NCBI GenBank assembly: GCA_016788115.1
Contig: JAEURR010000006.1
Coordinates: 248,001-312,000, forward strand
Source of the DNA: Chthonomonas sp.
Lineage (GTDB): Bacteria; Armatimonadota; Fimbriimonadia; Fimbriimonadales; Fimbriimonadaceae
Direction: 5' to 3'
DNA: 64,000 nucleotides
Under the pieces are notes generated by a model. That model searched no databases. It saw only the letters and a program-made list of their open reading frames with translations, and was not told where the DNA came from. Of the stretch, positions 1-8,023 are shown one piece after another; within the stretch, counting starts at the first letter, position 1, and each line of letters starts with the position of its first letter. Position numbers and translations under genes: made by a program.

Positions 1-1526
1 GTGTCCAAGCGATTGGCGGTGGTGATGAAGAACGACTGACTCAGATCGAACGGCGTATCCAGATAGTGATCGCGAAACGAAAAGTTCTGCTCCGGGTCCA
101 GCACCTCCAGGAGCGCCGACGAGGGGTCGCCGCGGAAATCGTTTCCAAGTTTGTCGATCTCGTCCAATACGAAGACGGGGTTCTTGCTCTCGGCGCGGCG
201 CAACCCCTGGATGATCTGCCCTGGAAGCGCCCCGATGTAGGTGCGCCGGTGCCCGCGAATCTCGGCCTCGTCGCGCATACCGCCCAGGGAGATGCGTACA
301 AACTTGCGACCCATCGCCGACGCAATGCTACGTCCCAAGGACGTCTTGCCTACACCAGGCGGGCCCACGAAACATAGAATGGGCTGACGCACCGATGCGG
401 TCCCTTTGACCTTGCGCACGGCGAGAAACTCCGTGATCCGCTCCTTGATTTTGTCGAGACCAAAGTGTTCGCTATCGAGCACGGTTCGAACTTCCTTGAG
501 CTCCAAGTGATCGACCGTCGCCTTGGACCACGGGACCGCGATCATCGTCTCGACGTAAGTTCGGGCGACGGTGTACTCAGGTGCACCCGGATTCATTCTC
601 CGCAGCCGGTCGAACTCTCGGTTGACTTCTTTCAGAGCGTCCGCAGGCATGCCGGATTCCTCGATCGCGAACCGAAGTTCGTCAAGATCTTCCGCGCGGT
701 CGTCATACTCTCCGAGTTCGCGCTGGATCGCCTTGAGCTGCTCGCGCAAGTAGTAGTCTCGCTGGCTCTTGCTCAGTTCGGCGCTCACCTCGCTGGTGAC
801 CTTGCTGCTGAGTTCGAGCACCCGAACTTCGCGACCCAGCATCTCCAGCAACGTTCGCATTCTCGATTGCAGGTCGAGCGTCTCCAGGATCTGCTGCTTT
901 TCTTCGACCTTCAGATTCATGTGCGCCGCGACGAGATCGGCCATCACGTCGGGCTCTTGGACTGCGGTCGTCAGCGAACGAAGCTCATCAGGCAGGGTTG
1001 GGGAGAGTCGGACCGCGTGCTCGAACATGGCCGCCACACTCCTCCTCAACGCCTCAAACTCCTCTTCTCGCTCGGCGGGAATCTGGGCCTCCTCTAGGAC
1101 CTCGATGCGAGCGCGAAGATAAGGCTCGGTACTGAGCCGCTCGACGATCCGGAATCGAGCCACGCCTTGAACGATCAAACGTACCGCCTCGGGCATCTTC
1201 ACCAACGTCCGAATGATGACCGCGCAACCCACTTCGTAGATGTCGTCGAACCCGGGCCGCTCGTTCTCTGGTTGGCGCTGAGCAACCACTCCAATCACGC
1301 GGTTGCTGCTGGCGACACTATCGTCGATGAGCTGAATCGAGGTCTCCCGGGTCACGCTCAGCGGTGCAACGAGCATGGGATACACCACCGACTCACGCAG
1401 CGGCAACAGGCTGATCTCCGTCGGAATGTCCGGCCGGAGCGTGCCCTCGTCGTCATCTACTTCAATGCCGACCGCCTCCAGGAGGGATGTTTCTAACTCT
1501 TCGACTGCTGCCTCTTGTTCGTCCAT
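1..1526 (-). CDS. lon: ATP-dependent protease Lon (C-terminus cut by window edge)
   Basis: Cytosolic AAA+ serine protease that degrades misfolded and regulatory proteins. About 508 N-terminal residues are visible: the substrate-binding LON domain (starting near LPLRESVVYPMLVAPL, residues 40-55), the coiled-coil helical region, and the AAA+ ATPase with Walker A GPPGVGKT at residues 388-395 and Walker B FVLDEID. The Ser-Lys protease domain lies beyond the left edge. The ATG at 1526 is chosen because it gives a normal Lon N-terminus; the stop of hsp20 lies only 13 nt upstream, so the two are probably co-transcribed. Family assignment is very secure. The N-terminal leader of about 35 acidic residues before the LON domain is slightly long. 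Confidence 0.97.
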   Translation of the reverse strand, partial: MDEQEAAVEELETSLLEAVGIEVDDDEGTLRPDIPTEISLLPLRESVVYPMLVAPLSVTRETSIQLIDDSVASSNRVIGVVAQRQPENERPGFDDIYEVGCAVIIRTLVKMPEAVRLIVQGVARFRIVERLSTEPYLRARIEVLEEAQIPAEREEEFEALRRSVAAMFEHAVRLSPTLPDELRSLTTAVQEPDVMADLVAAHMNLKVEEKQQILETLDLQSRMRTLLEMLGREVRVLELSSKVTSEVSAELSKSQRDYYLREQLKAIQRELGEYDDRAEDLDELRFAIEESGMPADALKEVNREFDRLRRMNPGAPEYTVARTYVETMIAVPWSKATVDHLELKEVRTVLDSEHFGLDKIKERITEFLAVRKVKGTASVRQPILCFVGPPGVGKTSLGRSIASAMGRKFVRISLGGMRDEAEIRGHRRTYIGALPGQIIQGLRRAESKNPVFVLDEIDKLGNDFRGDPSSALLEVLDPEQNFSFRDHYLDTPFDLSQSFFITTANRLD

Positions 1527-1539
1527 AGGATTCAATGCT

Positions 1540-2001
1540 TCAAACAATTCTCTTCACACGGATGGTTCGGCGAACCGCAATGTTCGCTCCTTGCGGCGCT
1601 TTTGGGACAGAGATCATGAGCATGCCGTTGTGAATCTCTGCTTCGAGCATCCCCAGCGCCAACTCCACCTGCGGGAGTTGCACCTCGCGCTCGAATTCCC
1701 CAAAGAAGATCTCAAGCGTGTGCGCCCCTGCGCGACCTGGACCGAAACCAGGGTCGTCGCGACGCCCTCGCAACACCAAAACATTCCGATCGGGATAGAT
1801 GCAGATCCGCATCTCGGCGGGATCAACGCCAGCGACCTCGCTCCGGACGAAGACATGAGTTTCAGACTCGACGATATCCACGCGGGGTGCCCAACCCAAT
1901 CCCCGAGCAACACGCGGTGCGTGGTTCGCCAACTCTTCGCTCAACCGTTGCAGCTGAGTTCCAACTTGCCACAACCACTCGTCGCGTTCCTTACTTGACA
2001 T
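1540..2001 (-). CDS. Small heat shock protein, Hsp20 family
   Basis: ATP-independent holdase chaperone of about 153 residues. An N-terminal helical arm is followed by the alpha-crystallin domain (from about residue 40, PRVDIVESETHVFVRSEVAGV) ending in the typical NGMLMISVPK strand. The I-x-I/V type tail is represented by RTIRVKRIV. The ATG at 2001 is preceded by AAGGGG, a good ribosome-binding site, and by a TATAGAAT-like -10 further upstream. The TTG one codon earlier is less likely. It sits directly upstream of lon on the same strand, which pairs a holdase with a protease in one heat-shock-like transcription unit. Co-regulation is inference. Confidence 0.93.
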   Translation of the reverse strand: MSSKERDEWLWQVGTQLQRLSEELANHAPRVARGLGWAPRVDIVESETHVFVRSEVAGVDPAEMRICIYPDRNVLVLRGRRDDPGFGPGRAGAHTLEIFFGEFEREVQLPQVELALGMLEAEIHNGMLMISVPKAPQGANIAVRRTIRVKRIV

Positions 2002-2050
2002 CAATTCCCCTTTTCCATTCTATACGCCAATCCCGATGCTTTGGGCGCGC

Positions 2051-2088
2051 GGACAAACAACAACGGCGTCGCAGATTTGCGACGCCGT
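2051..2088 (-). terminator. Rho-independent terminator after tRNA-Gly
   Basis: Perfect 11-bp GC-rich hairpin (arms 2063-2073 and 2078-2088, loop GATT). On the minus strand it is followed by a T-rich stretch (TGTTGTTTG). It lies just downstream of the minus-strand tRNA-Gly and ends the uvrB/tRNA transcription before the hsp20-lon unit. Confidence 0.8.
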
Positions 2089-2094
2089 GAAATT

Positions 2095-2169
2095 TGGAGC
2101 GGGAGAGGAGATTCGAACCCCCGACCCTCTCGTTGGCAACGAGATGCTCTACCACTGAGCTACTCCCGC
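2095..2169 (-). tRNA. tRNA-Gly (GCC anticodon)
   Basis: Read on the minus strand: acceptor GCGGGAG pairs with CTCCCGC, followed by discriminator T and an encoded CCA (plus-strand 2095-2097). The D-arm contains AGCTCAGTGGTAGAGC, the anticodon loop is TTGCCAA (anticodon GCC at 2135-2137), and the T-loop is GGTTCGAATCC. Length 75 nt including CCA. All four arms form, and the anticodon specifies glycine. Confidence 0.97.
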
Positions 2170-2226
2170 TTGGAGTTCGTAAACAATACCCGATCCCGAA
2201 CTGTGGGTCAAGGGGGACGCCTAAGT

Positions 2227-4299
2227 TTAGCGTCGCTGAATGGGCCGGCGCAACTTGCGTTTCTCTCGACCCAGCGCCCCATCGGTTACTCCCATGAGCT
2301 TTCTCAGCCGCTCGATCTCATCTCGAACTTGCGCAGCACGCTCGAACTCCATGAGCCGCGCAAGGTCCTTCATCTCTTTCTCCAATGTCGTGATGAGCAG
2401 CGGCAAGTCTTCGATCCGCATCGGTGTTCCAGCATGCTCCATTTCCAGCCTCGCATCCTCGCCGTACTGGGCCACAAGTTCCGCGACCGCGTCGGCACTG
2501 CGAACCGTATCGCGGATCTCCTTGCTAACCGTGACAGGCTGAAGTCCATGCTTATCGTTGTAGGCCTGCTGAATCGCCCGGCGTCGGTCCGTTTCATCGA
2601 TGGCAAATTGCATCGAGTCGGTGATCCGATCGGCGTACATGATCACCAGGCCACTAGCGTTTCGCGCGGCCCGGCCGATGGTCTGGATGAGCGATGTGCC
2701 GCTGCGGAGGAACCCTTCCTTATCGGCATCGAGGATAGCGACCAACGTGACTTCCGGCAAGTCGAGACCTTCGCGAAGGAGATTGACGCCGACGACGACA
2801 TCATAGACACCGAGCCTAAGGTCTTTCAAGATCTCAGGCCGATCAAGCGAGTGAACGTTCGAGTGGATGTAGTTCACCTTGAAGTTCAAATCTTGTAGAT
2901 ACCCGGTCAGGTCTTCTGCCATTCGCTTGGTGAGCGTCGTCACCAGCGTACGCTCGCCTCGTACCACTCGGGCCTGAATCTCCTCGATGAGATCATCGAT
3001 CTGACCCTTGGTCGCCCGAACTGAGATGGCTGGATCCACCACGTACGTTGGGCGAATGACTTGCTGGGCGACGCTACTCGACTGCTCTTTTTCAAATGGT
3101 CCCGGCGTCGCCGAGACAAAGACCGCTTGTGGCACACGCTCCAAGAACTCGTCGAACTTGAGCGGACGGTTGTCGAGCGCGCTCGGCAACCGGAAACCGT
3201 AATCCACCAACACCGACTTGCGCTGACGATCACCATTAAACATCGCTCGAATTTGTGGAAGAGTCTGGTGCGATTCATCTACAAATACGATGGCATCCTT
3301 GGGTAAGAAATCGAGGAGCGTGTACGGTGGTGTTCCGGGCTCGCGACCATCGAAGTACCGCGAGTAGTTCTCGATGCCATTGCAGTAGCCGAGTTCGCGC
3401 ATCATCTCGACGTCGAAGTCGACCCGTTGCCGCAAGCGCTGCGCTTCGAGCAGTTTCTCCGTCGCTTTGAACTGATCGACCTGGCTCTGAGTTTCCTGTT
3501 CGATCTCCACCAGCGCGGCGTCGAGCCGGTCAAACGGAGTCACGTAATGCGTTGCAGGGAAAACGGAAATGGTGCTCGGCTCGTCGATGACGTCCTGCGT
3601 CAACGGGTCGAGGATCCGGATCCGCTCCACAACATCGCCGAAAAACTCGACTCGGGTGACCAACTCTTCGTCTTTGGGTTGGATCTCGATGGTGTCGCCG
3701 CGCACCCGGAACGTTCCGCGATCGAGCACTATGTCGTTCCGCGCAAACTGCATCTGCGTCAGTCGGGTGAGGACCTCGTCGAGGTTGAATTCGCTACCGG
3801 TTTGAAACGTGACGACTCCTTCGGCGTAGGTGTCCGGGGAGCCCAGACCGTAGATACAGCTCACGCTCGCCACGATAATCACGTCCCGACGCTCAAGAAG
3901 CGCCTGCGTCGCCGCGTGCCGCAAGCGCTCGATCTCTGAGTTCACGCTTGAGTCCTTCTCGATGTACAAGTCCGACTGCGGGACGTAAGCCTCCGGCTGA
4001 TAATAGTCGTAGTACGAGATGAAATATTGGACAGAGTTCTCAGGAAAGAACGCCCGGAACTCTTGGCAAAGCTGGGCCGCAAGCGTCTTGTTATGCGCGA
4101 TGATCAGCGCAGGCCGCTGGGATTTGGCGATGACGTTCGCCATTGTGAAAGTCTTTCCCGTTCCCGTCGCACCGAGCAGCGTTTGGTAGCGATAGCCCGA
4201 TTCGAGCCCGTCCAAGAGCTCCGCGATCGCGGTCTCTTGGTCGCCCTTGGGTTCGAAGGCTCCGCTCAGTTGGAACGGTGTGTCGTACCGAACGATCAT
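2227..4299 (-). CDS. uvrB: Excinuclease ABC subunit B
   Basis: DNA-damage-verifying helicase-like subunit of UvrABC nucleotide excision repair, 690 residues, a normal length. Helicase motif I GATGTGKT is at residues 43-50. The beta-hairpin that clamps damaged DNA (YYDYYQPEAYVPQSDLYIEKD region, about 95-116), the DEADH-like DESH box and the C-terminal UVR motif that contacts UvrC are all present. No Shine-Dalgarno is seen before the ATG at 4299. Instead TAAGAT lies exactly 6 nt upstream, suggesting a leaderless message. The mazG stop lies 35 nt upstream on the same strand. Confidence 0.98.
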   Translation of the reverse strand: MIVRYDTPFQLSGAFEPKGDQETAIAELLDGLESGYRYQTLLGATGTGKTFTMANVIAKSQRPALIIAHNKTLAAQLCQEFRAFFPENSVQYFISYYDYYQPEAYVPQSDLYIEKDSSVNSEIERLRHAATQALLERRDVIIVASVSCIYGLGSPDTYAEGVVTFQTGSEFNLDEVLTRLTQMQFARNDIVLDRGTFRVRGDTIEIQPKDEELVTRVEFFGDVVERIRILDPLTQDVIDEPSTISVFPATHYVTPFDRLDAALVEIEQETQSQVDQFKATEKLLEAQRLRQRVDFDVEMMRELGYCNGIENYSRYFDGREPGTPPYTLLDFLPKDAIVFVDESHQTLPQIRAMFNGDRQRKSVLVDYGFRLPSALDNRPLKFDEFLERVPQAVFVSATPGPFEKEQSSSVAQQVIRPTYVVDPAISVRATKGQIDDLIEEIQARVVRGERTLVTTLTKRMAEDLTGYLQDLNFKVNYIHSNVHSLDRPEILKDLRLGVYDVVVGVNLLREGLDLPEVTLVAILDADKEGFLRSGTSLIQTIGRAARNASGLVIMYADRITDSMQFAIDETDRRRAIQQAYNDKHGLQPVTVSKEIRDTVRSADAVAELVAQYGEDARLEMEHAGTPMRIEDLPLLITTLEKEMKDLARLMEFERAAQVRDEIERLRKLMGVTDGALGREKRKLRRPIQRR

Positions 4300-4305
4300 G
4301 GGGAT

Positions 4306-4325
4306 ATCTTACACCATTTAGTGTA
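4306..4325 (-). promoter_or_regulatory. uvrB -10 box with overlapping palindrome
   Basis: TAAGAT (4306-4311, minus strand) ends 6 nt before the uvrB start codon. It is overlapped by a palindrome with arms TACAC and GTGTA (4310-4314, 4321-4325) separated by 6 nt. The position would suit a repressor site. Calling it a damage-response operator would be speculation. Confidence 0.5.
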
Positions 4326-4334
4326 GACGTTCAT

Positions 4335-5327
4335 CTACTCTTGTTCGGCGGCTTTGCTGGCGTTCCACAGGGTGTCCCACTCTTCGGGGGTGAGGTCGCG
4401 GAGCGGTTTGGTCGCCGCCGACTCCATCCGCTCGAAGCGCAGAGTGAAGCGATCCACCATCTTGCGCAGCGCCTCCTCGGGTTCGACCTTTAGCCACCGC
4501 GCGACATTCACCAGCGTGAACAGCAAGTCACCAATTTCCGACTCAATGTCTTGCTGGTGCCCGCGCCCGATCGCCTCGCGCAGCTCGGCAATCTCTTCTT
4601 CGCATTTGGCGAAAACGGACTCCAAGTCGGGCCACTCAAACCCGATCCTTGCCGCTCGCTTGCTGATCTCGTGAGCTCGGTGGAGGGCGGCCATTGCTCG
4701 CGGCACGCCACCGAGGATGCTCGCCTCTTCACCCTTCTCCGATTTCTTGATGGCGTCCCAATTGCGCAGGACGGTCTCGGCATCGTTCGCTTCGACGTCG
4801 CCGAACACGTGCGGGTGTCGCCGGACAAGCTTGTCTACGATCGTCTGGGCCACGTCCTGAGTGCTCCACCCGCCCGCCAGCGCACGCATCTGCGCGTGCA
4901 TGATGGGCTGCAACAGGACGTCACCGAGCTCTTCTTGCATCCGTGCGTCGTCCCGCGCTTCGATCGCATCGATCAGCTCATACGCCTCTTCCAGCAGGTG
5001 TCGCTTCAGCGAATCGTGAGTCTGAGCTTGGTCCCAAGGGCACCCTCCCGGTCCGAGCAAGCGGTCTACGACCGCGACCAATCCGCCCAGCCCGATAAAT
5101 CCCTGCAGCGCTGGCAAAAAGATCGGCTCGCTAGGGTCGGGCAAGCCATCGCCGAGAACGAGCCCGGAGGCCGTCAGGCGGAACCAGCCGTCTGTCGGTT
5201 CGGGTCGCTTTTCACTAGGCACAAGCAGGACGGGGAGACGACGGTCGGCATGCGCGAGCGACGTCACGATCTGGAGCCCCTCTCCGTGTCCGGCAGCAAC
5301 GAGCTGCTCCACCCACGCACCGATCAT
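4335..5327 (-). CDS. mazG: Nucleoside triphosphate pyrophosphohydrolase MazG
   Basis: All-alpha NTP pyrophosphatase that clears aberrant nucleotides. Two MazG domains are visible: the first begins at GCPWDQAQTHDSL and carries EEAYELIDAI and EELGDVLL metal-binding motifs; the second carries EEEIAELREAI and EIGDLLF. The protein has 330 residues against about 260 for E. coli MazG, because some 90 residues precede the first domain. In some families this region is a tetrapyrrole-methylase domain; I cannot recognise one here. The ATG overlaps the stop of the upstream gene (ATGA), so it is translationally coupled to the exported HExxH protein. Confidence 0.93.
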   Translation of the reverse strand: MIGAWVEQLVAAGHGEGLQIVTSLAHADRRLPVLLVPSEKRPEPTDGWFRLTASGLVLGDGLPDPSEPIFLPALQGFIGLGGLVAVVDRLLGPGGCPWDQAQTHDSLKRHLLEEAYELIDAIEARDDARMQEELGDVLLQPIMHAQMRALAGGWSTQDVAQTIVDKLVRRHPHVFGDVEANDAETVLRNWDAIKKSEKGEEASILGGVPRAMAALHRAHEISKRAARIGFEWPDLESVFAKCEEEIAELREAIGRGHQQDIESEIGDLLFTLVNVARWLKVEPEEALRKMVDRFTLRFERMESAATKPLRDLTPEEWDTLWNASKAAEQE

Positions 5328-6409
5328 CGGGGTGTGATCTCAACTTTGGGTGCCGTGACCTGAACTTGCGCCCAGCCTTCGACCAGTTTCAAGACCTTAG
5401 CGCCTTTAAGCTTGGCCGTCCCGACCGGGAGCCAAATCTTCGAACCGATCGACGCGCCGGAGTACTCCCACTTCTGTTCGCTCGCGACTTCGGCAGCGGA
5501 CTTGGCAAAGCCCGTCGCACTTTCCGAAGTATTCAGGACCATGCTCCGGCTAAACATCTCGCTCGGCATGACCCGCTCCACCCAGAGCGCAACCCCTAGG
5601 TAGGCGTCCATGGCCGCCTTCGTCTTGCGGACGAGGAGCGCTCGATTCGGCCCCTGGTCGCGCACCGCTTTGGCGAGCGGGTCTACGTTTGCGGTTACCC
5701 AAGCCTGGATCCGGTCGAGCGGCGCACCCATCGCGTCGTTCGAGCCCAGACGTTCGCTCTCGAGCTCCTCGGCCAGCCAGGATAGATAGAGTTTCTCCCC
5801 GAGGTAGCCGTTCGCCCACTCTTCCGGCTCAACAAACCCGCCAACCGGCGGAAGCGTTGCATGGCCGTACTCGTGCGCGATCTCGCGCGCCATCTCAAGA
5901 GGGTCGGTGAAGCTCGTGACATCGTAGATGTACATCGTGTTCACCATCGCGGCCATCCCCTGGCGCATCTCCTTGTCGAAGAGCTGTTCGCCGCCCGCCT
6001 TGCCGCCGTAGCACAGGTACAGATCCACGAATTTCATCGTCGCCTCGGTGTGGTCTAGCCGCAGCTTGTCGATGTTGAACTCCCATAGACGCATCAACAT
6101 GCGGCTCGCGGAGATCGCGAGGTCGTTCTTCGAGGATCGGTACTGACTGAAGATCCGAAACCGCAGGTTCAGCGGCGAACCAGGTACGAGGCGTCCGTAC
6201 CCTGAGACGATGTACTCAAATATCCACTCGTTCTTCGGCGACTTCTGCGGCGGATTGAGCTTGGTATTGTCGATGCGCAGAAGTGCGCGCGTCTCGGTCT
6301 GACCTGCAGACCGGAGTTCCATCATGTAGGCGGCTGGCGGCTCTTGCGCGGCCAGCGGGAGGCCGGACACGCAAAGACCCAGCGTCAGTGCCGCCCGACC
6401 AAATCTCAT
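5324..6409 (-). CDS. Exported protein with HExxH metallopeptidase-like motif
   Basis: About 361 residues starting [22 protein letters not shown], a good Sec signal peptide. The mature part contains a zinc-protease signature HEYGH with flanking hydrophobic residues ([16 protein letters not shown]) and, about 15 residues on, acidic residues (GFVEPEEW) that could supply the third ligand. I do not recognise the family. The start ATG overlaps the trxB stop (ATGA, 6406-6409), and a further in-frame start 21 nt upstream is less likely. The gene is sandwiched between trxB and mazG with 4-nt overlaps on both sides, so it is part of one operon. Peptidase activity is inference from the motif only. Confidence 0.8.
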   Translation of the reverse strand: MRFGRAALTLGLCVSGLPLAAQEPPAAYMMELRSAGQTETRALLRIDNTKLNPPQKSPKNEWIFEYIVSGYGRLVPGSPLNLRFRIFSQYRSSKNDLAISASRMLMRLWEFNIDKLRLDHTEATMKFVDLYLCYGGKAGGEQLFDKEMRQGMAAMVNTMYIYDVTSFTDPLEMAREIAHEYGHATLPPVGGFVEPEEWANGYLGEKLYLSWLAEELESERLGSNDAMGAPLDRIQAWVTANVDPLAKAVRDQGPNRALLVRKTKAAMDAYLGVALWVERVMPSEMFSRSMVLNTSESATGFAKSAAEVASEQKWEYSGASIGSKIWLPVGTAKLKGAKVLKLVEGWAQVQVTAPKVEITPR

Positions 6410-7338
6410 GCGTGGCTTTCCTCGAGCCACCTCTCCGCATCGATGGCGGCCATGCAGCCGGTACCCGCGGCGGTCACTGCTTGACGATACACGCTGTCGG
6501 CGACGTCGCCCGAAGCGAAGACGCCCGGGATATTGGTCGCCGTCGAGCCGGGAGCGACCTTGAGGTACCCGACCTCGTCCATCTCCAGCAGGCCCGCGAA
6601 GAGATCACTGTTGGGCTTGTGTCCGATCGCCACGAACACACCATCGATGGGCATTTCTGTCTGCGAGCCATCGAGCGTCGATTCGAGGATAACGCCGGTG
6701 ACCTTCTTGGGGTCCTCTTGGCCGAGGATTCGGCTTACGAAGCGATTGGTGAGGATCTCGATTTTCGGGTTGTTTTGAACCCGCTCCAGCATGATCTTGC
6801 TCGCACGGAACTCGTCTCGCCGGTGGACGAGTGTTACTCTCTCGCAATGGCGGGTCAAGTAATTGGCCTCTTCCATGGCGGTGTCGCCGCCGCCGATGAC
6901 GATGACCCGCTTGTTCCGGAAGAAGAAGCCGTCGCACGTGGCGCAGGCGCTCACGCCGTGCCCGCCGAAGTGGCTCTCGCCCTCGATTCCAAGCCACTTT
7001 GCGCTCGCGCCGGTTGCGATCACGACGCTGCGGGCTTCATGCACCTGGTCGCCGACCGACACGCGGAACGGTCGAACGCTGAAGTCCACCGCAGTCACCG
7101 ACTCGTACCGAATGTCAGCGCCGAATCGAGAGGCTTGCTTGGCAAAAAGCTCCATCATCTCCGGGCCCATGATCCCGTCCGGAAAGCCGGGGTAGTTCTC
7201 GACATCGGTCGTGATAGTCAACTGACCGCCTGGCTGCGGCCCCGCGAAAAGGAGCGGTTTGAGATCGGCGCGGGCGGAGTAAAGTGCGGCCGTGTAGCCT
7301 GCGGGGCCAGAGCCGATGATGATCAAACTGTGAATCAT
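6406..7338 (-). CDS. trxB: Thioredoxin reductase (NADPH)
   Basis: FAD-dependent reductase of thioredoxin, 310 residues. It has an N-terminal FAD motif GSGPAG (9-14), the redox-active CATC at residues 132-135, the NADPH motif [12 protein letters not shown], and a C-terminal FAD motif containing GVFASGDV. No thioredoxin gene is adjacent. It heads an overlapping three-gene unit (trxB, exported HExxH protein, mazG). Confidence 0.96.
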   Translation of the reverse strand: MIHSLIIIGSGPAGYTAALYSARADLKPLLFAGPQPGGQLTITTDVENYPGFPDGIMGPEMMELFAKQASRFGADIRYESVTAVDFSVRPFRVSVGDQVHEARSVVIATGASAKWLGIEGESHFGGHGVSACATCDGFFFRNKRVIVIGGGDTAMEEANYLTRHCERVTLVHRRDEFRASKIMLERVQNNPKIEILTNRFVSRILGQEDPKKVTGVILESTLDGSQTEMPIDGVFVAIGHKPNSDLFAGLLEMDEVGYLKVAPGSTATNIPGVFASGDVADSVYRQAVTAAGTGCMAAIDAERWLEESHA

Positions 7339-7380
7339 AGGGGACCTGAGAATACCTACTCCGACAGGCCCGCGACGGTT

Positions 7381-7680
7381 CTACAAGTTCGGCTCGACGG
7401 TCACCTTGATGCCGATCGTGCGGATGATCTCGGCTGCCCTTTCGCACTCCTGTTTAGCTGCGATGTGGACCGTACTTTGGCCGAGCGCATCGACCTCCCA
7501 CGTTTCGATGAAGGCCTCTTGCTCGTCGCACCCCGTCGCCACCATCAAGATGGCCATGACCTCTACGTCGGTGTTTGTATCGTTGTCGTGGACGATCACG
7601 ACCCAGCCGCGGTCCGTCGCATCCTGGGTGGACTCAGTCAAGTCGGGAGCTATGAGCGGGCGAGTCGAAAGCTTAGTCAT
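7381..7680 (-). CDS. ClpS-like adaptor, divergent copy 2
   Basis: About 99 residues from the ATG at 7680, which overlaps the end of the preceding ClpS-like gene by 8 nt. The core (WVVIVHDNDTNTDVEVMAIL ... EAFIETWEVDALGQ ... ECERAAEIIRTIG) follows the ClpS fold pattern of E. coli ClpS. The N-degron pocket is altered: the Asn-Asp-Asp signature reads Asp-Asn-Asp and the conserved pocket histidine (H66 in E. coli) is Asp. It may bind ClpA/ClpC-type chaperones without normal N-degron recognition. No clpA or clpC is in the window. Confidence 0.75.
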   Translation of the reverse strand: MTKLSTRPLIAPDLTESTQDATDRGWVVIVHDNDTNTDVEVMAILMVATGCDEQEAFIETWEVDALGQSTVHIAAKQECERAAEIIRTIGIKVTVEPNL

Positions 7681-7990
7681 CAAACTCAGGGCCGACTTCG
7701 GTGACGACGCCGATTCGGTTAATGACTCGCGCGACCTTCTCGCAGACTTCGCGCGACTCAAAATGGACCGGTGCCTGACCGTAGGTGTGGGCCTCCCACG
7801 TCTCGATGGCCGCCTCTTCAAGCGTGCAGGCGGTGGCTTCCATTAGGATGCGGACTACCTCATCGGCAGAGTTGTACGAATTGTTGAAGATCGTAACCAT
7901 CCACCGGCGCGTGCCGATGACGGTGGTGTTCGCAGACAAACCCGCGTCGGTTTCACTGTCGATGTCGTGGCTCATCCGTTCGTAGTTCAT
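7673..7990 (-). CDS. ClpS-like adaptor, divergent copy 1
   Basis: About 105 residues. The core (WMVTIFNNSYNSADEVVRIL ... EAAIETWEAHTYGQAPVHF ... VCEKVARVINRIG) aligns with ClpS. The pocket Asn is kept, the two following Asp residues are Asn and Ser, and the pocket His is kept (EAHTYG). A poorly conserved 30-residue N-terminal tail precedes the domain, as in ClpS. The ATG at 7990 is preferred over a TTG at 8005. TACAAT (8018-8023) lies upstream. It overlaps copy 2 by 8 nt, so the two are co-transcribed. Confidence 0.75.
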   Translation of the reverse strand: MNYERMSHDIDSETDAGLSANTTVIGTRRWMVTIFNNSYNSADEVVRILMEATACTLEEAAIETWEAHTYGQAPVHFESREVCEKVARVINRIGVVTEVGPEFDD

Positions 7991-8017
7991 GACACTTCGG
8001 CGCAAATCAATGCACCT

Positions 8018-8023
8018 ATTGTA
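8018..8023 (-). promoter_or_regulatory. -10 box for the ClpS-like pair
   Basis: TACAAT on the minus strand, between the end of the YfhO-like gene and the first ClpS-like gene. A start site about 7 nt downstream would give a short leader of some 20 nt. No clear -35 is seen. Confidence 0.4.

Noticed and set aside
465-1097. 210-codon plus-strand frame opposite lon
   Set aside because: Shadow of the lon reading frame; no start signal or family similarity.
6283-7704. 473-codon plus-strand reading frame opposite trxB
   Set aside because: It lies antisense to a certain gene and its translation has no domain, only the mirror of high-GC third-position codons.
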